Source: Paratinospora sagittata
Lineage: Eukaryota; Streptophyta; Magnoliopsida; Ranunculales; Menispermaceae
Length of the DNA stretch: 64,000 nt
NCBI GenBank assembly: GCA_035771175.1
Contig: CM069598.1
Location: 22,117,438-22,181,437 of the forward strand
Reading direction: 5' to 3'
Shown here: piece after piece, positions 32,319-44,118 of the stretch
Position numbering within the stretch: position 1 is the stretch's first letter
Layout: every line of letters starts with the position of its first letter
Notes under the pieces: model-generated
The model's database searches: none
What the model was told of the DNA's origin: nothing
What the model saw: only the letters and a program-made list of their open reading frames with translations
Made by a program: the position numbers and the translations under genes

Positions 32319-32825
32319 AAGAGTTACGCTGATGCCAAGCGGAAGGCCGTAGAGTTCGAGGTGGGTGACCAAGTTTTATTGAAGGTCTCACCTCAGAAGG
32401 GCCATACGAGATTTGGGATAAAAGGCAAGCTCGCTCCGAGATTTATTGGGCCGTTCGAGGTTTTAGAGCGAATTGGCCCCGTTGCTTACCGATTAGCCTT
32501 GCCACCTCAGTTAGCAGCAGTCCACAATGTCTTTCATGTGTCAATGCTGAGAGTGTACAAGAGTGATTTTGATCACGTCTTGAACTGGAGGAACATTGAG
32601 CTAAGGCAGGATAGGACTTATGATGAGGAACCTATTCCGATACTTGACCGGAAGGTCCAGAGGTTACGTAACCGCGAGATTCCGATGGTTAAGGTGAGAT
32701 GGCAGTTCCATGGTGAGGAACAGGTTACTTGGGAGCGTGAGGACTACATGATGGAGCACTTTGCCGAGTTCATGGGCTTAGGTAATTTCTTAACCTTAAA
32801 ACTTCGAGGACGAAGTTCATTTTAA
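32319..32825 (+). pseudogene. pol: Chromovirus integrase C-terminus with chromodomain
   Basis: In frame with the integrase after the stop. It has the [19 protein letters not shown] motif and the FHVSMLRVY block, then a chromodomain: [16 protein letters not shown], then [18 protein letters not shown] (residues about 105-145 from 32361). Chromodomains of this kind guide chromoviruses to heterochromatin. The aromatic positions visible are W and F/W; I cannot say whether the methyl-lysine cage is whole. The frame ends a few bases before the 3' LTR. Confidence 0.9.
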
Positions 32826-33201
32826 GGTGGGTGTGATGTGACGACCCAAAAATTATTTCATCTAGCCCATAACCCAATTGCATTTTGCCCAAACTCTATG
32901 TGTTGCGTTGATATGTTTGGTGTTTGTTTGATGGTTGTTTAATGTTTGTATATTTGATGCTTAATAATGTATATAAATATGTGCATTATAAATTGTATAT
33001 GGGTCATGTTAAATTAAAGTATAATGCAAATGTTATTATTTATGCATGGACCCATTAAACCATTAATTGATATGGGTTAGGATTGATTGAATAAAAGGAT
33101 AAATGAAAATGAAAATTTGGTGTATTAAATGATTGGACATTTAAAATACATGAGAGCATGAGATTGGTTAAAGTACATGTGGTTGGTATGGGTAGTATGA
33201 G

Positions 33202-33450
33202 ACCAACACATGTCAAGATGGTGCATGAGAATGAACAAGTGTCCCATGCCCCATTTCTCTTCTCCAACACATGTCAAGTTGGTGCATGAGAATGAACAAG
33301 TGTCTCATGCCCCATTTCTCTTCTCCAACACATGTCAAGTTGGTGCATGAAAATGGACAAGTGTTCCATGCCCCATTTTTCCTCTCCAACACATGTCAAG
33401 GTTGGTGCATGAAAGTGGACAAGTATCCCATGCCCACTTCTCTTCTCCAA
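33202..33450 (+). repeat. Tandem repeat, four units of about 62 bp
   Basis: Units begin ccaacacatgtcaag and end ccccatttctcttct. The related solo LTR has one unit at about 35152-35212, so this is expansion within one LTR. Confidence 0.88.
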
Positions 33451-35205
33451 GGAAGTGCTAGAGAGTGAGGTGAGTGGAGGGAAAGGAAAAAAAAGAAGAG
33501 AAAGGAAAGAAGAAGAAAAAGAAAGAGAGAGTTGCTTGAGGAAAATCTCTGTAATGTTTTCATCAAAGAGCTGAATCTTGGGGATATATGGTCGGTGGAG
33601 ATCTTGATTAGAGGTTTTGTCTAAGAGATATAACCTCTCAAACAAAGCTGGTCGGAAAGTCTGGAATTCTCGCGCAGTTTCGATCAAACTAATAGATCTC
33701 CTAAATTTACCGTTGGATGGATATTATATTTGGGTATGCGGTTTACAACTGATATTTCTGCATTATGAACAGTGGATATGTTTATGGCTAAAGTATGTTG
33801 TGTGATATAGTCATCTGAGTTTGAGTATTTGCAGCAGGAAAGGAGAAATTATCTGATTAGAGACTTGTTCATCAAAGTGGCTTATCGTTTTGGTCCCCCG
33901 TTGAATTGGTAGGGTTGCTTGTATTAGACCTAAATTTAGAATATGAACTTAGACCTTTCCAAATAGCTTGCATGTCAACTATGTTGACCTATTTGCCATT
34001 GTTGATGAACCCATGATGCAAAGTCAGTGATATACATGGCTGAACATGGTGACCTAGTGTAAATTGGCAATATGGCCTAAGTATGGAAAATTTTATATTT
34101 TAGGGCTTTTGATGCTTTTGGCCTAGAATCATTGAATTGATGCAACTTATGTTTGATTAAGCATGATTAGGGTTGATTATGCTACTGATTTGGTGGTTGT
34201 GACCATATCATGGGTTATGCCTACTTGTGATCAAATGGCCCAATTTGAGCATGTTTATGCCTAAGGAATTGAAAATCAGTATTTTTGATTAATAGAATGG
34301 TTTATGAATGAGAACTATGCATTAGAGGCCTAAGTCATGTGATTTGAGTTGAATGGTGGGATTAGATGGGATTTAGGCCTATTGTCTATATGTGGGTTGA
34401 TTTGGGGTTGATGTGTAATGTCTATGTGATTGAGCATAGAAATTGATGTATAGTTGGATATTGATGAATGTTTTAGGACCTTGATTGGATTGATTCGGTT
34501 TGGTGTCCGTGTGTGGTTAGATACTCTCACGAGGCTTGGTTGTGAGTAGACTTCATTTATGATTATATCTTTTATGTCATCATATCACTTATATATATTG
34601 TATGTTGAAAGCATGAATGTGTTTTAATGTTTTGAATGATGCATTGATTTGAGAAAACCTTATGACTTTGGTTGGGCCCATCTATCTGGCTAATAGGGGA
34701 ACTTAACCTTGTGATACGAGGGTTTTAAAAAGGAAATATTTGGGAATGAGAACGGTACGGTGAAATAGACGTGCACTAGTAATGTGACGCCCCGAAAATT
34801 AATTCATCTAGCCCATAACCCAATTGCATTTTGCCCAAACTCTATGTGTTGCCTTGATATGTTTGGTGTTTGTTTGATGGTTGTTTAATGTTTGTATAGT
34901 TGATGCTTGATAATGTATATAAATATGTGTATCATAAATTGTATATGGGTCATGTTAAATTAAAGTATAATGCATATGTTATTATTTATGCATGGGCCCA
35001 TTAAACCATGAATTGATATGGGTTAGGATTGATTGAATAAAAAGATAAATGAGAATGAAAATTTGGTGTATTAAATGGATTGAACGTTTAATATACATGG
35101 AAGCATGAGATTGGTTAAAGTACATGTGGTTGGTATGGGTAGTATGAGACCAACACATGTGAAGGTTGGTGCATGAAAGTGGACAAGTGTCCCATGCCCA
35201 CTTCT

Positions 35206-35405
35206 CTAATCCAAGAATGTGCTAGAAAGTGAGGTGAGTGGAGGAGAGAATCCAAGAATGTGCTAGAAAGTGATGTGAGTGGAGGAGAGAATCCAAGAAT
35301 GTGCTAGAAAGTGAGGTGAGTGGAGGAGGGAATCAAGGAAGTGCTAGAAAAAGGTGAGTGGAGGAGGGAATCAAGGAAGTGCTAGAAAGAGGTGAGTGGA
35401 GAGAA
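35206..35405 (+). repeat. Tandem repeat in the solo LTR, about 41 and 38 bp units
   Basis: Five purine-rich units of gtgctagaaagtgaggtgagtggagg with caagaat or caaggaa between. The outer LTR has one unit near 33452. Confidence 0.82.
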
Positions 35406-35577
35406 AGGAAAAAAAAAAAAGAGAAAGAAAAGAAGAGAAAGGAAAGAAGAAGAGAAAGAAGGAGAGAGTTGCAGGAGGAAGATCTCTGCGACATTTTCAT
35501 CAAAAAGCTGGATCTTTGTGATATATGGTCAGATTGAGCTCAATCAGCAAGTTCGTAGCTTATGATTATTCATTCTG

Positions 35578-35940
35578 ATCGGTGGAGATCTTGATCAGAG
35601 GTTTCGTCTAAGAGATCTAACCTCTCAAACAAGGCTGGTTGTAAAGTCTGGATTTCTCGCACCATTTCGTTCAAACTTATAGATCTCCTTAATCTACCGT
35701 TGGATGGATATAAAATTTGGGTACGTAGTGTACAACTGATATTTCGGCATTCTGAACGGTGAAGATCTTGATTAGAGACTTGTTCTGAGAGATCTAACCT
35801 CTGAAACAAAGCTGGTCGGAAAGTCTGGATTTCTCGTATCGTTTCGCTCAAACTTGTAGATCTCCTCAATCTACCGTTGGATGGATATAAACTTTGGGTA
35901 TGAAGTTTATAACTGATATTTCTGTATTCTGAACGGTAGA
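35578..35940 (+). repeat. Duplication of about 180 bp in the solo LTR
   Basis: Two copies beginning cggtggagatcttgat / cggtgaagatcttgat and holding gagatctaacctct, gtctggatttctcg and ctaccgttggatggatat. The outer LTR has a single copy (33592-33780). Confidence 0.82.
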
Positions 35941-38569
35941 GATGTTTATGTGTTAAGTATTTTGTGTGATATAGTCATCTGAGTTTGAGTATTTGCAGCA
36001 GGAAAGGAGAAATTGTCTGATTAGAGACTTGTTCATCAAATATACTTATCGTTTCGGTCCACCGTTGGATTGGGCTGATATTTGGAAAGAAGGTTTTTTT
36101 CTTCACATAATTCAATCTGTACGGTTGATTTTGTGATTACATATTTCTGTTGGTATATTGATACATCTGAACAGAATAGTAAATGAAGAATTGGTAGGGT
36201 TGCTTGTATCAGACCTAAATTTAGAATATGAACTTAGACCTTTCCAAATAGCTTGCGTGTCAACTATGTTGACCTAGTTGCCATTGTTGATGAACCCATG
36301 ATGCAAAATCAGTAATATACATGGCTGAACATGGTGACCTAGTGTAAATCTACAATATGGCCTAAGTATGGTATATTTCATATTTTAGGGCTTTTAATGC
36401 TTTTGGCCTAGAATCATTGAATTGATGCAACTTATGTTTAATTAAGCATGATTAGGGTTGATTATGCTACTGATTTGGTGGTTGACACCATATCATGGGT
36501 TAGGCCTACTTGAGATCAAGTGACCCAATTTGGGCATGTTTATGCCTAAAGGAATTGAAAATCAGTATTTTTGATTAATAGAATGGTTTATGTATGAGAA
36601 CTATGCATTAGAGGCCTAAGTCATGTGATTTGAGTTGAATGATGGGATTAGATGGGATTTAGGGTTTATATGTGGGCTGATTTAGGGTTGATGTGTAATG
36701 TCTATGTGATTGAGCATAGAAATTGATGTATGGTAGGATATTGATGTATGTTTCAGGATCTTGATTGGGTTGATTCGGTTTGGTGGTCGTGTGTTGTTAA
36801 ATACTCTCGCGAGGCTTGGTTGTGAGTAGACTTCATTTATGATTATATCTTTTATGTCATCATATCACTTATATATTGTATGTTGAAAGCATGAATGTGT
36901 TTTAATGTTTTGAATGATGCATTGATTTGAGAAAACCTTATGACTTTGGTTGGGCCCATCTATCTGGCTAATAGGGGGACTTAACCTTGTCATAGGAGGG
37001 TTTTAGGAAAGGAAGAGATTGGGGTTAACGGTACGGTGAAATAGACGTGCACTAGTAACCCAAAATAAACATGATTGGGATCAACGGTACGGTGAAATAG
37101 ACGTGAACTAGTAACCCAATGCATGTGGAATGTGGATCCAAATTGATAAGCTTTTACTTGCATCGAACTTATTATAAATGCTTGATATCTATATGTTATG
37201 AGCTTTTAATCATGCTACACATTGACATGCATACATGATATTTATTGATGAGTATTGATAGCATATTTGAATTCTATTCACTGGGCACCGTTGGCTCACC
37301 CTCATTTTCCTCTTTCAGGTCCTTCTGTCCCGAATAAGGGCAAAGGAGTAGTTATATCTTGAGGGCCTTGCCTGCGAGAGAATCCAAAGCCTCGATGTGA
37401 GTTGAGAGGCATTTTGATTGAACTGTGTTTTAAATTATGAAGTATTATATTTTGGATTATGTAATTATAATACTTACCACATTGTAGTATGGGTGAGTTG
37501 GGATTTGTTAGATAGACCATGTGGGCATATGACGGTTTTTATTAGTACCCGCAATTTTGGACTTTATGTGTATGTCAATTTTAATGGACTGTAGGGATTA
37601 TGATTTTATTTATGGTTCAATTTTTATGGATTATCTATTGTCTTGGATGATTAATACGGTGGGTAGTTTTGTTTTGTACATTTTGATATTATGTCGTTGT
37701 TTGAGATAAGGCTGTAGGGTCTCAACCACCTCACGAGAGTTGAGGAGTGGTCGGAGATGCCTACGCCGGGCGTCCCGCCCTGGCTTTCCGCACGCCATTC
37801 CTTGTGGGGTTGGTGGTCCGGGGCGCGGGGTCGCCACAAGTAACCTCAATGCATGTGGAATGTGGATCCAAATCGATAAGCTTTTACTTGCATCGAACTT
37901 ATTATAAATGCTTGATATCTATATGTTATGAGCTTTTAATCATGCTACACATTGACATGCATACATGATATTTATTGATGAGTATTGATAGCATATTTGA
38001 ATTCTATTCACTGGGCACCGTTGGCTCACCCTCATTTTCCTCTTTCAGGTCCTTCTGTCCCGAATAAGGGCAAAGGAGTAGTTATATCTTGAGGGCCTTG
38101 CCTGCGAGAGAATCCAAAGCCTCGATGTGAGTTGAGAGGCATTTTGATTGAACTGTGTTTTAAATTATGAAGTATTATATTTTGGATTATGTAATTATAA
38201 TACTTACCACATTGTAGTATGGGTGAGTTGGGATTTGTTAGATAGACCATGTGGGCATATGACAGTTTTTATTAGTACCCACAATTTTGGACTTTATGTG
38301 TATGTCAATTTTAATGGACTATAGGGATTATGATTTTATTTATGGTTCAATTTTTATGGATTATCTATTGTCTTGGATGATTAATACGGTGGGTAGTTTT
38401 GTTTAGTACATTTTGATATTATGTCGTTGTTTGAGATAAGGCTCGTAGGGTCTCAACCACCTCACGGGAGTTGAGGAGTGGTCGGAGATGCCTACGCCGG
38501 GCGTCCCGCCCTGGCTTTCCGCACGCCATTCCTTGCGGGGTTGGTGGTCCGGGGTGCGGGGTCGCCACA

Positions 38570-38733
38570 GTACATAAGGCCTTTTGGTCACGCCTGGGTT
38601 ATAGTGGGGACAAATGATCTCGGTGGCCGAGATGAGACAATATTATGGGATCCATAATGGCTGGAGTACGCCCTGGAGATTGGGGTACTCATTACCCTGG
38701 GTAGGGGGCACTGTGTCCAACCCAGGCGTGACA
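38570..38733. other. 164 bp segment with 14 bp inverted repeat
   Basis: gtcacgcctgggtt (38587-38600) and aacccaggcgtgac (38719-38732) are perfect inverted copies bounding a GC-richer core. It follows gtcgccaca, where the nested LTR ends, and reaches the outer target copy ctgcc. It may be the true LTR end (ggcgtgaca mirrors TGTGACGCC) or a small insertion in the LTR end. Confidence 0.6.
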
Positions 38734-38985
38734 CTGCCACTGTTCTGATACTTACACTTTTTTAGATTACTTTTTTAGAACTGTGCAAAACCTTTTATAA
38801 CCTTTGAATCTTTTTAGAACGTTCTAATATTTTATCAAAACATTCCTCTCTCGTGAAATATCAGAAGATTCAGATGCTATCGCCGTAAATGGCACATAGC
38901 TGAATCGATTTGTTTCGGGAAAGAATGTATTCGTTGTTTTTGAATGACTTTGTGCACCAAAATTACCAAGTCCATTGCGCCATTA

Positions 38986-38990
<5 letters not shown>

Positions 38991-39018
<28 letters not shown>
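38991..39018. repeat. (TA)14 microsatellite at the type C TATA position
   Basis: A 28 bp TA run lies where sister LTRs keep ctataaata, between gtgcaccaaaattacc and the leader. Confidence 0.85.
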
Positions 39019-39023
<5 letters not shown>

Positions 39024-39564
39024 CCTTAGAGCAGATTAACGATCATCGATCTATCATTACGAAAACTGAAAACCTCTCAGAACGTATTAATAGTTTTCAC
39101 TTGTGCAAAAACTTTTGGAAGTTAGTATTCTACTATCTGCTTTTGAAATACGTTAAGACTTATGGATTAGTTGATCTTCATTTATATCATTTCAAAAATC
39201 CATTGAAGAATACGAAAGCTTTTTGAACAAGTTTTTTAGTTGAACTTCATGATACATATTTTGTTGAATCTGTGGTAACAAAAAGTTCAATCCAAAGCTA
39301 TGTAAGTATCACTTTGATTCTAAGTAAAGGGAATCATATCTCATCTTGTATTTTGATATTAGTGATTGGTTTGTCACTGGGATAGAGCAAGTGTTGCTCA
39401 AAACTGTAACAGTTCTTCTCACACACGAAGTTGAGAAAATATTCTTCTCACACCCGGAAGTTGAGAAAAGGTTCTTCTCACACCTGTAAGTTGAGAAAGT
39501 GTGCCGGTTTGGTCTTCACCCATAAGAAGATCCTTAGTGGAGTTTGGACAAATCTTAACTGAGG

Positions 39565-40684
39565 AGTTGAAAAAAAGAACTTGTTGGACTAGAAAGAATT
39601 CTCGTTTCATAATCATCTTTGTAAATTTTGGCATTCTCATATGATTCATTGCGGAACTCCTCCATTTCATTCAATTGAAGTAGTCTCTGAGCACCAGAAG
39701 CATTCAAGTCAAAATTTAACTTCTTTACCACCCAAAATGCTCTATGTTCAAGCTCAACAGGAAGATGGCATGTTTTTCCAAACACCAACAGATAGGGAGA
39801 CATCCCAATAGGAGTTTTGTAGGCCGTACGATATGCCCACAATGCATTATCTAACTTCACTTCACTGCCCAATCCTTTTTATTAATGTTTACCGTCTTCT
39901 CCAGAATTTGCTTCACTTCTCTACTGGAGATTTCGGCTTGGCCATTTGATTGAGGATAGTAAGGCAAGGTAATCTTGTGCCTGACTCCATACTTGGCAAG
40001 AAGAGAATTGAAAAACTTGTTGCAAAAGTGATACCCTTCATCACTAATTATTGCTCTGGGGGTGCCAAATCTAGTGAAAATGATCTTTTGAAGGAACTTT
40101 AACACCACTCTAGCATCATTAGTTGTAGTAGCAATGGCTTCCACCCATTTTGACACATAGTCCACTTCCAACAAGATGTATGTTTTACCAAAATAAGAAG
40201 AAAATGGCCCCATGAAATCAATGCCCCACACATCAAACAATTCAACCTCCATGATAGGTGTCATAGGAAGCTCATGTCGCCTTGAAATGTTGCCAAGTCG
40301 TTGGCACCAATCACAAGACTTCACATTTGTATAGCAATCACGAAAGAGAGTAGGCCAGTGGAAACCACTTTGTAGGACTTTGAAAGTCGTTTTTGTTGCA
40401 CCAAAATGACCACCATATAGAGATGAATGGCAATCATGAAGTATGGCTTGAATCTCATCTTCCAGAACACATCTCTTTATGACTTGATCATTGCACCGCT
40501 TGAATGACAAAGGATCATCCCGTATATAGAATTTCACATCATGTAAAAATTTCTTCTTTTTTGCATGAGACATATCCGGTGGCAACACTCTACTAGCCAA
40601 ATAATTAACATAGTACGAAAACCAAGGCAACTTGACTTTCACCCCATAAAGTTGTTCATCCGGGAAGAGTCTTGAATTGGGCAA
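39565..40684 (-). pseudogene. pol: Ath3 integrase
   Basis: The frame 40684-39857 has the zinc site ([13 protein letters not shown] and CDWCQRLG), then D (GIDFMGP), D (IISDEG) and E (NGQAEIS) of the catalytic triad. A frameshift near 39860 leads to [20 protein letters not shown] and the [23 protein letters not shown] helix. It is then truncated, so the last 60 or so residues seen in Ath1 are absent. Closely alike to Ath1 but clearly a separate subfamily. Confidence 0.88.
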
Positions 40685-41617
40685 TCATCCTCATTTTCTT
40701 CATTTTGCAACCTTGATAAGTGATCCGCCAAAACATTTTCACTCCTCTTTTATCCTTAATCTCAAAATCAAACTTTTGGAGTAACAAGATCCATCTTATC
40801 AATCTAGGCTTGGCATATTTCTTGGCAAACAAGTATCGAATAGCGACATGGTCGGTGTAGACAATTACCTTTGACCCAATGATGTAGGATCGGAATTTGT
40901 CACAAGCAAACACCACCACGAGTAATTCCTTCTCCATTGTTGTGTGATTTTCTTGGGCATCATCAAGGGAACGACTTGCATAGTAGATTGCCCGGAACAA
41001 CTTCTCTTTTCTTTGGCCAAGAACCGCACCAACAACAAAGTCACTTGCATCAAACCTGATCTCAAATGGTTCTTCCCAATTAGGCACCACCATGATAGGA
41101 GCTGAAATGAGGGCTTGTTTGAGAAGCTCGAAGGCCTTGACACACTCTTCATCAAACACAAAATGTGCATCCTTCTCAAGTAGATGGCAAAGAGGCTTGG
41201 TTATCTTGGAGAAGTCTTTGATAAATCTTCTATAGAAACCTGCGTGTCCCAAGAAGCTTCGAATTCCTTTGACACTTCTCCAAATTCAGCACAAGGTTCT
41301 TCGCTTCGCTTCGCATCTTCGTAACACAAGTGAAAGATTCTTCAAATAATGATCAAAAGAAGACCCAAAAACAGAGAAATCATCCATGAATACCTCCATC
41401 ACTTCCTCAATCAAGTCAGCAAAAATGGCCATCATGCATCTCTGAAAAGTGGTTGGGGCATTGCACAACCTAAATGGCATCTTTTTAAAGGAAAAAGTGC
41501 CATAGGGACATGTGAATGTAGTCTTCTCTTGGTCCTCTGGAGTAATGGCAATCTAATTATACCCAGAATATCCATCAAGGAAACAATAGTACTCAAACCC
41601 TGCCAAACGGTCCAGCA
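40656..41617 (-). pseudogene. pol: Ath3 RNase H and RT palm
   Basis: 41617-41286 holds the GYSGYN-like block, TCPYGTFSFKKMPFRLCNAPTTFQ and the catalytic FMDDFSVFG. About 110 bp of the RT thumb is deleted near 41275-41285, where cacttctcc could have served as a short repeat. 41252-40656 has [21 protein letters not shown], the RNase H blocks [33 protein letters not shown] and [11 protein letters not shown], then a frameshift near 40745. Confidence 0.88.
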
Positions 41618-42177
41618 TGTTGGCCTAAGCGGTTCATCACTTAGTACGCTCCTAAGTACACTTTGATTAAGTATATTTTGATGCTTACAAACAAAATCAT
41701 TTTCGGTGCTAATAAGCGTCAATCATGAGTATATCTCAGCACCTCAAGAAAGCAAAAAACTAAAGAATGACTCGATCAATGAATTCAAGATCACATCATA
41801 CGAAGAACAATTCGATCAAGAGCTTTACGATCACATCATTCGTTCAACATTCACCAAGTTCAACTCAAGCTTGAAGACACTATTGAAGATTTCATAAAGA
41901 AGAGCTGAATTTGAATATCTTGAGAAATATACACAAAGCATATAAGGTATCTTTTTCTAATCGTTATTGCTCAAACGTTTTTCAAAAATAAACACAAATC
42001 AGTTACACATGTATTTCAAAATTGCATATTTTTCTTGCATGTTTTGATCCATACACTTTAAGGTATTTCAAATGATTTAATTTTTTATGTTTGATTTGAT
42101 TCAAAACTTACCAAGATTTTAATCGCATTTATCACGTTTTTAATTAAAAGTCAAAAACTATTTTCAAGAGTCTTTCG

Positions 42178-42855
42178 TGACGCTAATGTTTTAGCAGCGC
42201 TCTCCTGGACTTGATAAGTCAGGACGCTAATAAAATATTAGGACGCTGACATTCATTCAAGGTTTAATTGAATTGATTTATCATGAAGCTTACTTGTAAG
42301 TAGTGGCCTCACTTAAACTTTACCTTTGAAGTTGTCAGGACGCTGATTAAGTATCAGCTCGCTGAAAGGTCTCTAAGAGTCTAAGTTCTTCAAAAAAGTT
42401 CATATTTGAGGACGCTGATGGTTATAAGTTGAAAAAACTATCAGGATGATGCCTTGATAGGAGCGCCATCATCCTTAGAATCAACTTAATAAGCTTTAGG
42501 ATGTTGATTGTCGTTCAACATACTTAGCACTATTTTAAATGTTTTAAAATGTGATGGCGCTTACATAGTCGTAGCGCCCTTGTGTTTTGTATTTTAAAAA
42601 GGGTATGACGCTTACTCGCAAGTAGCGCCCTCGTGTGTTTAAATATTTTAAAGCAGGACGCTAATTGTCTATTAGCGCCCTCATGACTTAGTCGTTTCTG
42701 TCGCAAAGCAAGTCAAGACGCTCACGATTTTGTAACGCACTCACTTCACTGATCAGCAGGATGCTTATGCTTCATGAGCGCCCTCAAGGTACAAAACGAC
42801 AAAGTCGATATTATGCGTCAGGACGTTGATTAGGAAATCAGGGCGCTAATTCAAC
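42178..42855 (+). repeat. U3 GACGCT array, type B solo LTR
   Basis: About ten units. Best hairpins: CGCTAAT/ATTAGCG at 42659-42677, and gacgcttactcgcaagtagcgccc at 42607-42630. Confidence 0.75.
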
Positions 42856-43074
42856 ACTGTCACTGTTCTGAAATGTACACTATTTGAGTTTACCTTTTTA
42901 GAACAGATCTTTGCACAAGATCCTTTTCAGATTTATCAGAGATTTTCTTTGATGCATGAATTAAGTTTTATGAAACATTCCTTATTCACGTAATCTGAAA
43001 AGAACCAAAATGGTCATAAAAATCGCAGTTGCTATTTTTGTGATACATTCTAGCTGTTGTGAGTAAACGTTCAC

Positions 43075-43127
43075 TTTGAAATTCAAATTCAAATGTCTAA
43101 CAACTATTTCCTACTAAGTCTATAAAT
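43075..43127 (+). promoter_or_regulatory. Type B solo LTR core promoter
   Basis: TTTGAAATTCAAA at 43075-43087 and tataaat at 43121-43127 after ctactaagtc. Confidence 0.65.
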
Positions 43128-44118
43128 TCCAATACTTTGTATCGAACAAACTGCTGATAATTTTTATTGTGCCAAAAATGTTTTGTATGTTAGTCGTCTT
43201 TCAATCTTATTCTCAAAAATTTTCAACTACTCTAGTTTTTCAAAGTATTTTTCACTGATACTTTTACTTATTCAAAAGATTTTCATACTTAGCTTAATAC
43301 TATATTATCTCTTTGAAAATCTATTTTGAATTACACGGAACTATTCTTCACTCAAATTCTCAGCTCAGATTCATTCCTAATATCAATCTTGCTGATCAAG
43401 GAATTTGAGAAATAGTTCGCAAGATACAGTGATACTTAATTTCATATCTTAGAACTGTTTCGAGCTATAGCAGTAGTTATACTAACTACTGAATATTAAA
43501 CCAAAAGTTTTCACGCTTATCAAAACATTCATATGTTTTATCAATTTGGAAAACTTTTTGAGTTTATATTTTTACACTAGTTCTGCATTTTCAACTTCAA
43601 TATTTTGATGGTATCAAAGAGTTTTCGAAGAAGCATTCAACTGATTTAAATGACACATCATTCACGCTTTTCGAAATAACACTTGAGCAATACTGAACAT
43701 TGAAAGGTATAAGGACTATAAGCGTATTTCTCTTAGGATTATGCGTTTAAGTTCATATCTTTGTAATGCTATGTAATTGAGCTTAATTGTAAAGTGTTCT
43801 ACTCAGTTAGAACCAACATTATTATTGTATTAGTATGCTGGTGTGTTTCGGGAATGAAACAACCAAGACAAGTGAATGTAATTCACTTAATGATTTCAAG
43901 ATTGAAATCATGTCAAGGTTTGTCCTCACTTGTAAGTAGGATTATGGTTCTTCCTTATCCCGTAAAAGGATCACAGTTGTTCTTTAGCCCGTAAAAGGAT
44001 TATGGTTCTTTCTCAGCCAGTAAAAGGGAAAGTTCGTCCTCAACCTAGAAAAAGATAGGTTATCTCTGAACCTGTAAAAGAGAAATGGTTCTTCCTCAAC
44101 CAGTAAAAGGGAAGGTTC

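Larger units (their letters stand above)
34783..37838 (+). repeat. Nested chromovirus solo LTR
   Basis: TGTGACGCCCCG to gggtcgccaca, 3056 bp, with perfect agtaa on both sides (34778-34782, 37839-37843). The outer LTR resumes exactly (cactagtaa, then cctcaatgcatg). Without the target copies this looks like a 730 bp tandem duplication, since 37112-37838 and 37844-38569 are nearly identical. It is the shared end of two LTRs. Confidence 0.9.
28899..38733 (+). mobile_element. Chromovirus (Tekay/Del-type Ty3/Gypsy) with large 5' deletion and nested solo LTR
   Basis: Starts TGTGACGCCCCG and ends ggcgtgaca with perfect ctgcc copies on both sides (28894-28898, 38734-38738). The order is 5' LTR stump, zinc knuckle, protease, RT, RNase H, integrase, chromodomain, 3' LTR. 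The 5' LTR is cut to 335 bp and joined to the last part of gag. Three stops and one frameshift break pol. The 3' LTR is 32837 onward and holds a second LTR of the same family. Confidence 0.92.
32837..38733 (+). repeat. Chromovirus 3' LTR, split
   Basis: Runs 32837-34782 and 37839-38569 around the solo LTR, and reaches the target copy only at 38733. It starts TGTGACGACCC after ttttaaggtggg, the family's polypurine side. The stretch 38570-38733, beyond the point where the nested LTR ends, has no match in that LTR (see its own entry). Confidence 0.85.
27986..39564 (+). repeat. Type C LTR, split by a chromovirus and truncated
   Basis: Two parts: 27986-28898 (TGTTGAACC start, U3 array) and 38734-39564 (TATA region, stem-loops). 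They join exactly when the chromovirus and one ctgcc copy are removed. The right end stops at aatcttaactgaggag, before the U5 hairpin, where it meets Athila integrase. The stem-loops near 39410-39530 (ttctcacacccggaagttgagaaa) are like type A. The likely left target copy is atgat (27981-27985). Confidence 0.85.

Noticed and set aside
37302..37520. Identical 72-residue minus-strand frames at 37302-37520 and 38032-38250
   Set aside because: They lie in the shared end of two chromovirus LTRs, so identity shows LTR relatedness, not a gene pair.
37112..38569. Simple tandem duplication of 730 bp
   Set aside because: The agtaa target copies and the TGTGACG start at 34783 explain it as a nested solo LTR.
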